From Phycisphaerae bacterium (GTDB lineage: Bacteria; Planctomycetota; Phycisphaerae; Phycisphaerales; SM1A02): 5,802 nt of DNA. The position numbers and the translations under genes were made by a program. This document shows, piece after piece, positions 1-5,287 of the stretch (the first letter of the stretch is position 1; the number at the start of each line of letters is the position of its first letter). The stretch spans positions 1 through 5,802 of the forward strand of contig JAUIHC010000209.1 of assembly GCA_030432455.1 (NCBI GenBank). The letters run 5' to 3'. The notes below the pieces were generated by a model. The model was given only the letters and a program-made list of their open reading frames with translations. It ran no database searches and was not told the DNA's origin.

Positions 1-2096
1 CCGACCGTCGCCTCGCCGTCGAAGGTGGCGTTCGCGATCCAGGTCGCGGGATCGGCCGGATCGGCGGTTCGGTCGGAGTCCGCGGAGACCTCGAGGAGGC
101 CGTCGATCGTGGAGGTGCCGCCGATCGAGAGATTCACGCCCGTCGCGGCGGTGGACTCGCCGGTGATCCGCAGGATCGAGTTCCCGTTCATCGAGAAGTC
201 GCCGTCCGCGGACAGGGTCGAGGTGTTCTGGATGATCAGCCTCGCCGCGGAGGTCGCCCCGGACACGAGATCGAGCCCGCCACCGGGATCGGTCGTCACA
301 TCCGCGTTCTCCAGGTACGCGGTCGCCTGGGTGACGAGGAAGCCGGAGATGCCGTCCACGGAGGCGCGGATGGTGTCGTCCACATCGTCGCCGTCGAGGT
401 CGAACTCGAAGGTGCCGAGTCGGTGCACGCCCTCGTTCTTGATCTCCCAGGTGCCGTCGATCGTCGACTGGCCGTTGTAGCGGGTCTCGCCCTGCGCCCA
501 CCAGACCGACAGGTCGCCGGTGCTGGTGTCCTGGAACTCGCCGGCGAAGACGCCGTTCCGCACCACCACCGTCGCATCATGGGTGGTGTCGAGCGTGATC
601 GCGGCGGTCGAGGGACCGGCGGTCGCGACCGTGGTGTCGTTCAGTTCCTGGAAGAGGAAGTTGTTGGTGGTCAGACCGCCGGCGGGGTCGATGGTCCCGA
701 GCAGAATCTCGCTCCCATCGCCGAGGCTCAGGCCGATGCCGCCGGACTCGTTGCCGCCGGAACCGCCACCCGAGAAGGTGAGGGTCGAGGCGTCGGCGAC
801 CTCGATGGTGCCGGTGAAGCTTCGAAGGGCGTCGTTGGAGATGCTGACGTCGTCGGCGCCGTCGGTGGTCACGAGAATCGTGGTGTCACCATCGCCGAGG
901 ATGGCGCCGGTGATCGCCACCGTCGCGTCACCCGCGCCGGTGGTGTCGATGTGCCAGTTGGGGTTCTCGCCGGAATCGGGGTCGTTGGGGTCGATGAGCG
1001 TGGTGCCGCCGAGCGTCGTCCGCCCGGACCAGTTCACGGTCGCATCGCCGCCCACGAGCAGGGTGAACGAATCCGACAGCGCGATGTCGCCCGAGATCCC
1101 GAGCGTGCCGCTGCTCAGCACCGAGAGGGTGGCGTTGGCCTGCGTGAACTCCAGATCGCCCGCGATGTCGGCGGTGGAATCGCCGCCGAGATCGAAGGTG
1201 AACGTCTGGACGTTCACCTGCATCTCCGCGATCGCCATGACCGAGTCGTTCAGGAGGGCGAAGGTGTAGGCGCTGCCGTCGGCGTTGTCGGGATCCTCCG
1301 GATCGATCACCAGACCCGCATTGAACGCGATGGTCGCAGTGTCGAAGGTCGCGGTGGCGTTGGGATCGGCATCGACCGCGGTGAAGGTGGCGTCACCGGC
1401 GAACGCGAATCGATCATCGCCGACCACGGCGCCCAGGAAGGTCTGGTTGCCGGTGCCCGAGAAGGTGTCGTTGAAGTTGAATCCGCCCGCGCCCGTTCCC
1501 TGCCAGGTCGTCCCGTCGGCCGAGGTCACGGCGCCGTTGAAGTTCACGAAGCCGTCGTTGGCGAGAATGACTCCGCCGCCCTGGGCGTCGAAGGCTCCGT
1601 TGAAGGTCACCGAGCCGTCGGCGAGATTGAAGGTCAGGCCGCCGAGGGCGGTGACGTCGATCTCGAAGTCGAACGATCCGCTGCCCGGATCGATGGTCGC
1701 CCCGATCGCGAAGGTGAAGCTTCCGCCGTCGTTCGCGAAGGTGATGTCGGCGTTGTCGGCGGTGTTGTCGAGGCCGCCGATTCCGGTGATGTCGCCGCCG
1801 ATCAGGATCTCGAACGGATCCGAGTCGGGCAGATCGAAGATGATCGTGTTGCCGCCGAAGTCGTCGCCCGGATAGACGCCGCCCCAGTTGTTCACATCGT
1901 TGAAGCCCGATCCGGTGCCGGCGCCGCCGTCGAAGGTGTCCTGGGCCTGAGCGGCTCCGAAGACGCCCCCGACGACCGCGAGCACCGCGGCGACCCGGAG
2001 ACCGGGACGGGGACGGGGTCCGCTCTCGAGGAAGGCCGCGGTGGCCGGATCGGAGTTCTGGAGACGGTCGTCCGGCGACGAGACGCTGGAAGGCAT
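1..2096 (-). CDS. Large secreted beta-structure (beta-solenoid-like) surface protein, partial (C-terminus beyond left edge)
   Basis: The frame stays open from an ATG at 2096 to the window edge, giving 698 codons with no stop. The ATG is preceded by AGGGGA with a 7-base spacer (2104-2109). An in-frame GTG at 2153 has no comparable ribosome site. Residues 1-32 form a polar leader, residues 33-49 a hydrophobic segment (GLRVAAVLAVVGGVFGA), and AQA at 49-51 followed by QD fits signal peptidase I cleavage. The mature part opens with a Trp/Pro motif (NNW at 69-71, YPGDD at 75-79) typical of secreted proteins carrying autotransporter-type beta-strand repeats. It continues as alternating short Ile/Val/Phe/Thr strands and Gly/Asp/Asn turns, for example DATVAITGAILGDGD. 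There are almost no Cys or Lys residues. This composition suits a long extracellular beta-helix acting in adhesion or a surface layer; that role is inferred. The C-terminal sorting signal or anchor is not visible. The coding call is firm, the function is not. Confidence 0.85.
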   Translation of the reverse strand, partial: MPSSVSSPDDRLQNSDPATAAFLESGPRPRPGLRVAAVLAVVGGVFGAAQAQDTFDGGAGTGSGFNDVNNWGGVYPGDDFGGNTIIFDLPDSDPFEILIGGDITGIGGLDNTADNADITFANDGGSFTFAIGATIDPGSGSFDFEIDVTALGGLTFNLADGSVTFNGAFDAQGGGVILANDGFVNFNGAVTSADGTTWQGTGAGGFNFNDTFSGTGNQTFLGAVVGDDRFAFAGDATFTAVDADPNATATFDTATIAFNAGLVIDPEDPDNADGSAYTFALLNDSVMAIAEMQVNVQTFTFDLGGDSTADIAGDLEFTQANATLSVLSSGTLGISGDIALSDSFTLLVGGDATVNWSGRTTLGGTTLIDPNDPDSGENPNWHIDTTGAGDATVAITGAILGDGDTTILVTTDGADDVSISNDALRSFTGTIEVADASTLTFSGGGSGGNESGGIGLSLGDGSEILLGTIDPAGGLTTNNFLFQELNDTTVATAGPSTAAITLDTTHDATVVVRNGVFAGEFQDTSTGDLSVWWAQGETRYNGQSTIDGTWEIKNEGVHRLGTFEFDLDGDDVDDTIRASVDGISGFLVTQATAYLENADVTTDPGGGLDLVSGATSAARLIIQNTSTLSADGDFSMNGNSILRITGESTAATGVNLSIGGTSTIDGLLEVSADSDRTADPADPATWIANATFDGEATV

Positions 2097-2101
2097 GCTG
2101 G

Positions 2102-2109
2102 CTTCCCCT
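2102..2109 (-). promoter_or_regulatory. Ribosome binding site of the secreted beta-structure protein
   Basis: The minus strand reads AGGGGAAG seven to eight bases before the ATG at 2096. This purine block supports that ATG over the in-frame upstream GTG at 2153, which follows a pyrimidine-containing stretch without a Shine-Dalgarno match. Confidence 0.6.
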
Positions 2110-2168
2110 GGGGGTGCGAGCGACCGAAGTCGTCCGCTCTTCGGAAGAGACACGGAATCCGGGTTCGG

Positions 2169-2191
2169 CACCGCGCGAAGCCCGCGCGGCG
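2169..2191 (-). other. GC-rich stem-loop in the leader region of the surface-protein gene
   Basis: The arms CCGCGCG (2171-2177) and CGCGCGG (2183-2189) are perfect complements around a 5-base loop. In minus-strand RNA the stem extends by a G-U pair and a C-G pair to 9 bp. It lies about 75 bases upstream of the ATG at 2096. With no T-run after it, it could be a leader structure or pause site, or simply a chance product of GC-rich sequence. Confidence 0.35.
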
Positions 2192-2347
2192 TCGGAGGTT
2201 CATCGGCCGAGCGGCAAGGCGATCCGCACGATTCCTGACCGATTCGGAGCGGGTCTTCCCGGACCGACGCGCACCGACAGCCAGACCGGCCATCCCGACT
2301 GGACATCGACGACCTCGAGTCGCAGCCGCTCCCCCGGACGACCGCAG

Positions 2348-2370
2348 GAATGCGCAGATCATGCGCATTC
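2348..2370. promoter_or_regulatory. Perfect 9-bp inverted repeat with 5-base spacer (operator-like or 3'-end hairpin)
   Basis: GAATGCGCA (2348-2356) and TGCGCATTC (2362-2370) are exact reverse complements separated by GATCA. Each arm contains the self-complementary hexamer TGCGCA, so the site is also a direct repeat of that hexamer. It begins about 30 bases beyond the dehydrogenase stop on the minus strand and lies about 250 bases upstream of the surface-protein start. There is no T-run on either side, which argues against an intrinsic terminator. A homodimeric regulator's binding site or an mRNA 3'-end hairpin are both possible; the sequence does not decide between them. Confidence 0.4.
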
Positions 2371-2399
2371 AAGGCCGGCACGCCCCCGGGAGAACGGGG

Positions 2400-3668
2400 T
2401 CACTTCACCTGCGACAGCGCGATCGGGCCCCGCTCGCGGGCGGAGAGGACCGCCGCCTCGAGGACCCGCTGGGTCTCGAAGGCGTCGGCGAAGTCCGGCA
2501 TCGGCACCTCGGGCTCCCCGCCGCCGAGCATGTTCACGATGTCGGCGACCTCGCTGACGAAGCCGTGCTCGTAGCCCAGCCCGTGGGCGGCGGGCCAGTA
2601 GGCGTGCACATACGGATGATGCTCCGCCTCGGTGCACATGATCCGGCTCCAGCCCCGCAGCCCGGGTTCGATCGTGTGATCCCACCACTGGAGCTCGTTC
2701 ATCCGCTCGAAGTCGAATCGGATCGAGCCCTTGTCACCGTTGAGCTCGATCATGTTGCGGTTGAGATTGCCGGTGGCGAGACGACTCGCCTCGAAGCTCG
2801 CGACCGCCCCGCCCTTGAAGCGGGCGAGGAAGAGGACCGCGTCGTCCACGGTCGAGCGTCCCATCTTCGGTGCGGCCTTGCCCTTGGACCGACCCGCCCC
2901 ACCCTTGATGGCGACCCGGGCCTCCTCGACGATCCGACGGCGGGTGACGAAGGTCTCCTCGACCGCCCCGACCACCTCGGTCACCTCGTCCCCGGTCAGG
3001 AACCGGGCGAGATCGATGATGTGGGCGTTGAGATCGCCGTGGGCTCCCGACCCCGCCTGCTTCGAGTCGAACCGCCACACGAGCGGGGTGTCGGGATGGC
3101 CCCAGTCCTGAAGATAGTTCGCCCGTACATGGTGGATCGTGCCGAGCCGCCCCTTCGCCACCAGCTGGTGCGCGAAGGCGAGGGCGGGCACCCGCCGGTA
3201 GTTGAACCACACGAACGACCGCACACCCTTCCTCTTCGCCTTCGCCGCGGCGTCACGCATCGCCCGGGCATCGTCGAGCGTGCCCGCGAGCGGCTTCTCG
3301 CACGAGACATGCTTGCCCGCGTCCAGCGCCGCGATCGACATCTCGGCGTGCAGGTGGTTCGGCGTGCAGACATCCACGAGATCGATGTCCGCGCTCGCGA
3401 CGATCTCCCGCCAGTCGGTGGTGCTCGTCCGCCATCCCCACTGCTCGGCGAATCGACAGGTCTGCTGCCCGTTCCGCCCGCTCGCGGCCTCCATGACGAC
3501 CGGTCGGCGGAGGTCGAAGAAGTGCGGTGCGTTCGCCCACGCGTTCGAGTGGGCCCGTCCCATGAAGCTCGTGCCGATGATGCCGACCCGGAGCGGAGCC
3601 GACTTGGACGCCGAGCGGGTGGACCGGGATGCGGACTTCGACGACTTCTTCGACGCGGACTTGGCCAT
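2400..3668 (-). CDS. Gfo/Idh/MocA family NAD(P)-dependent oxidoreductase
   Basis: This complete 422-residue protein probably oxidises or reduces a sugar or cyclitol hydroxyl with NAD(P) in the cytoplasm; the substrate cannot be named. A Rossmann domain starts at residue 26 with the dinucleotide motif GIIGTSFMGRAH (29-40), followed by DVCTPNHLHA (99-108) and the family's EKP signature (124-126). The C-terminal beta-sheet domain carries GDLNAHIIDLARFL (211-224), supplying the expected D212 and the catalytic-type H216. It also has VDDAVLFLARF (274-284), a region around FEASRLATGN (292-301), HHPYVHAYWP (350-359) and HGLGYEHGF (362-370). These fit a widespread Gfo/Idh/MocA subgroup of about 380 residues. 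The extra length comes from a Lys/Ser/Arg-rich N-terminal tail (1-25) and a basic insert (about 255-272). The ATG at 3668 has AGGGA nine bases upstream. The frame runs open further upstream to 4532, but that part is antisense to the divergent gene. There is no signal peptide. Confidence 0.93.
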   Translation of the reverse strand: MAKSASKKSSKSASRSTRSASKSAPLRVGIIGTSFMGRAHSNAWANAPHFFDLRRPVVMEAASGRNGQQTCRFAEQWGWRTSTTDWREIVASADIDLVDVCTPNHLHAEMSIAALDAGKHVSCEKPLAGTLDDARAMRDAAAKAKRKGVRSFVWFNYRRVPALAFAHQLVAKGRLGTIHHVRANYLQDWGHPDTPLVWRFDSKQAGSGAHGDLNAHIIDLARFLTGDEVTEVVGAVEETFVTRRRIVEEARVAIKGGAGRSKGKAAPKMGRSTVDDAVLFLARFKGGAVASFEASRLATGNLNRNMIELNGDKGSIRFDFERMNELQWWDHTIEPGLRGWSRIMCTEAEHHPYVHAYWPAAHGLGYEHGFVSEVADIVNMLGGGEPEVPMPDFADAFETQRVLEAAVLSARERGPIALSQVK

Positions 3669-3677
3669 GGTCGGGGT

Positions 3678-3682
3678 TCCCT
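3678..3682 (-). promoter_or_regulatory. Ribosome binding site of the Gfo/Idh/MocA oxidoreductase
   Basis: The minus strand reads AGGGA nine bases before the ATG at 3668. This fixes the start just ahead of the basic tail and rejects the much longer upstream extension of the same frame. Confidence 0.55.
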
Positions 3683-3804
3683 GATCTCGGGTGGCTTGTG
3701 CTTCTGGTGACGGGGGACGCCGTGGTCGGAACCGGGCGTCCGAGGCGGACCGGTATCCTACAGATCGCGTCGCGCACCGCCGAAACCCGGCGACCGCGGC
3801 CGAC

Positions 3805-3808
3805 GGAG
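3805..3808 (+). promoter_or_regulatory. Ribosome binding site of the repeat membrane protein
   Basis: GGAG stands seven bases before the ATG at 3816, which is an ideal spacing, and supports that start. Confidence 0.6.
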
Positions 3809-3815
3809 CCCCCGC

Positions 3816-5249
3816 ATGCAGACTTCCGAATCGTCGACGGCCGCCGCCGTCGAGTCGCGGCTCGCCTCGCTCGAGACGGCACTGAGACAGGAACGATGCC
3901 GACGCCGGCGGCTTGAACGAGTCGTGACCGCCGCCGGTCTCGTCGTCGCGGTGCTCGGCGCTCTGGCCGCGGGCCGGGCGTCGTCGGTGGTGGAGGTCGT
4001 GCAGACCCGCCGCCTGGAGGTGCTCGACCAGAGCGACCGGGTGGTGCTCGTCGCCACCGCCGCCCGACACGGCGGGCGGGTGGACATCTGGGACGACGCC
4101 CAGGCCAACGTCGCCCGGCTGGGAGCCAACGGCGTCGGCGGCGATCTCTCGCTGTTCGACCGCCGCGGCCACCGATCGTTCTCCGCCTTCAGCGCTGCCG
4201 ACGCGGGTCGCCTGGAGATCTCCGGGGCGGACGGCGTTCCGGCGGTGATCGCCACCGCCGACCGTCGCGGCGGACGCGTCGCCGCGGTCGATGGCGACGG
4301 ACGCGAACTCGCCCGCCTCGCCGGCGACGGCGAGATCGGCGTGGTGGCCGCCGGGGTCGCGAATCGAGATCTGGTCGTCCTCGACGCGACCGGACCGGGG
4401 GGCCGGATGACCGTGCGTCCAGCCGAGGGCGAAGGCGGCGCGATCCTCGAGGGCCGTGGCGTCCTTCGTCTGGACCGCGGCGCTCGCCGTCTCGTACGAC
4501 TGGCGGCGGACGAGTCGGGCGGCACGATGCAACTGACCGACGACGACGGACGACCGCGGATCGATGTCACCGCCAACGACACCGGCGGCCTGCTGGAGGT
4601 CCGCGACGACCGCGGAACACCGCTGGTCGCGGTCGGCATCGGGGCGACCGGCAGTGGGGTCCGGGTTCGCAACGCCGAAGGCGTCGGGGTCGCGGCGATG
4701 GGTGTGGACGCCGGGAGTGGCGGCGGGATCGCGATCGCCGCGAAGGACGGCACCCGGGTCGGCGGACTCGGCGTCGGGGAGACGGGCGGCCGATTCACCC
4801 TCGCCGGACTCGACGGCCGCGCCTTGATCGACGCGGGCGGCGACGGCGACGGCGGGCGGATCGAGGTCCGCGACGCCGAGGAACGCACCGTCGCCACGAT
4901 CGCGGGTGCGGGAAACGGAGGCCGCATCGCGGTCGGACTCGAACCCGCCGGCACCGGCATCACCCTCGATGCCGCGGGCACGGGGACGCCGACGATCTCC
5001 CTGCTCGCCCCCGGCGGCCGCGCGGTCGCGATCGCGGCGACCCCCTCCGGCGGCCTCCTCAATCTCTTCGACGCGACGGGAACGCTCGCGGTCGCCACCG
5101 GGGCTGCGATCGACGGCCCCGGCGGCGTGATGTCGATCCGCAACGAACGCGGGATCGAGGTCGTGCGGGTCGGCACCACCAGCGACGACCGCGGACTCGT
5201 GGCGGTCTCCGACGCCACCGGCGGTCGCGTCCGCCGTCTCTCTCCCTGA
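3816..5249 (+). CDS. Single-pass membrane protein with a tandem 22-residue beta-repeat ectodomain
   Basis: This complete 477-residue protein belongs to no family I can name with confidence. Residues 11-35 are a charged, probably helical or coiled-coil segment (SRLASLETALRQE) ending in a strongly basic RCRRRRLER patch. Residues 36-53 are one hydrophobic helix (VVTAAGLVVAVLGALAAG). The basic side is expected to stay in the cytoplasm, with the rest exported. From about residue 58 to the end the chain is built of units of about 22 residues. The consensus is a strand (RLEV-like), a D-x-x-G turn, a second strand (VAxL-like) and a loop ending in GG. From residue 88 I count 18 units of 18-24 residues that account for every residue to 477. 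Bacterial proteins with 'vDadGk.ra.L'-type repeats have a similar rhythm. A beta-solenoid or stacked beta-sheet ectodomain is inferred; no catalytic motif is seen. The gene is probably co-transcribed with the exported-protein gene 38 bases downstream. Confidence 0.88.
   Translation: MQTSESSTAAAVESRLASLETALRQERCRRRRLERVVTAAGLVVAVLGALAAGRASSVVEVVQTRRLEVLDQSDRVVLVATAARHGGRVDIWDDAQANVARLGANGVGGDLSLFDRRGHRSFSAFSAADAGRLEISGADGVPAVIATADRRGGRVAAVDGDGRELARLAGDGEIGVVAAGVANRDLVVLDATGPGGRMTVRPAEGEGGAILEGRGVLRLDRGARRLVRLAADESGGTMQLTDDDGRPRIDVTANDTGGLLEVRDDRGTPLVAVGIGATGSGVRVRNAEGVGVAAMGVDAGSGGGIAIAAKDGTRVGGLGVGETGGRFTLAGLDGRALIDAGGDGDGGRIEVRDAEERTVATIAGAGNGGRIAVGLEPAGTGITLDAAGTGTPTISLLAPGGRAVAIAATPSGGLLNLFDATGTLAVATGAAIDGPGGVMSIRNERGIEVVRVGTTSDDRGLVAVSDATGGRVRRLSP
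3987..5246 (+). repeat. Coding tandem repeat, about 66-base period (22-residue units)
   Basis: Units begin near residues 88, 110, 132, 154, 176, 197, 216, 237, 259, 281, 304, 326, 348, 370, 393, 414, 438 and 460 of the membrane protein, with a divergent unit before them from about residue 58. Clear examples start RLEISGADGVPAVIATAD, TMQLTDDDGRPRIDVTAN, RIEVRDAEERTVATIAG and VMSIRNERGIEVVRVG. The Gly-Gly boundary, the turn Asp/Gly and the two strands are kept, while other positions vary. The DNA copies are too diverged for simple slippage to look recent. Confidence 0.75.
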
Positions 5250-5272
5250 ACCCTCTTCATGCCGTCCCGATC

Positions 5273-5276
5273 AGGA
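5273..5276 (+). promoter_or_regulatory. Possible ribosome binding site for the GTG start at 5288
   Basis: AGGA lies 11 bases before the GTG, a rather long spacer. It is the only purine-rich block in the 38-base gap and gives modest support for the GTG start. Confidence 0.4.
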
Positions 5277-5287
5277 ACCCCCGACTC

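Larger units (their letters stand above)
2097..2399. other. 303-base intergenic region between the dehydrogenase stop and the surface-protein start
   Basis: No gene is supported here. Both flanking genes run on the minus strand, so this stretch holds the 3' end of the dehydrogenase message and the promoter and leader of the surface-protein gene. Visible structure comprises a short stem immediately after the dehydrogenase stop (CCCCG at 2395-2399 pairing with CGGGG at 2384-2388, minus-strand reading), a 9-bp inverted repeat at 2348-2370, a GC-rich stem-loop at 2169-2191 and a small palindrome at 2137-2149 (CTCTTC, G, GAAGAG). None is followed by a T-run, so no classical rho-independent terminator can be called. 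No convincing -35/-10 pair was found. The length suggests the two genes are not tightly coupled in one operon. Confidence 0.6.
3669..3815. promoter_or_regulatory. Divergent promoter region between the oxidoreductase and the repeat membrane protein
   Basis: Both genes start outward from these 147 bases, so both promoters should lie here or just inside the genes. The hexamer TATCCT at 3754-3759 is a weak -10 match for the plus-strand gene, and the overlapping minus-strand TAGGAT (3760-3755) is a weak -10 match for the oxidoreductase. Neither has a good -35 partner at 17 bases. A 7-bp inverted repeat, GGACGCC (3715-3721) and GGCGTCC (3735-3741) with a 13-base spacer, lies between the two start codons. 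It could be an operator affecting both directions. The location is sound, but the specific promoter hexamers are guesses. Confidence 0.4.

Noticed and set aside
25..1875. Plus-strand frames of 151, 249 and 196 codons opposite the surface protein
   Set aside because: They are Ser/Pro/Val-rich mirror products of the Asp/Thr/Gly-rich minus-strand gene, lacking good ribosome sites and domains.
1892..2368. 158-codon minus-strand frame overlapping the start of the surface protein
   Set aside because: It is an Arg-rich translation in a different frame from the signal-peptide-bearing gene and reads into the coding region without any motif.
2384..2399. Short stem directly after the oxidoreductase stop as a rho-independent terminator
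   Set aside because: Only about 5 bp (CCCCG/CGGGG) and no T-run follows, so an intrinsic terminator cannot be claimed.
423..3710. 1095-codon open reading frame on the plus strand, antisense to the surface protein and the oxidoreductase and crossing the intergenic region
   Set aside because: Its codons are the exact mirror register of both minus-strand genes, so stops could only arise opposite TTA, CTA or TCA codons, which GC-rich genes rarely use. The translation is a low-complexity Arg/Gly/Val/Glu mix with no domain, while the minus-strand products have a signal peptide and clear family motifs.
3669..4532. N-terminal extension of the oxidoreductase frame by 288 codons
   Set aside because: It would overlap the repeat protein on the opposite strand. 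The Rossmann motif begins soon after the ATG at 3668, which has its own ribosome site.
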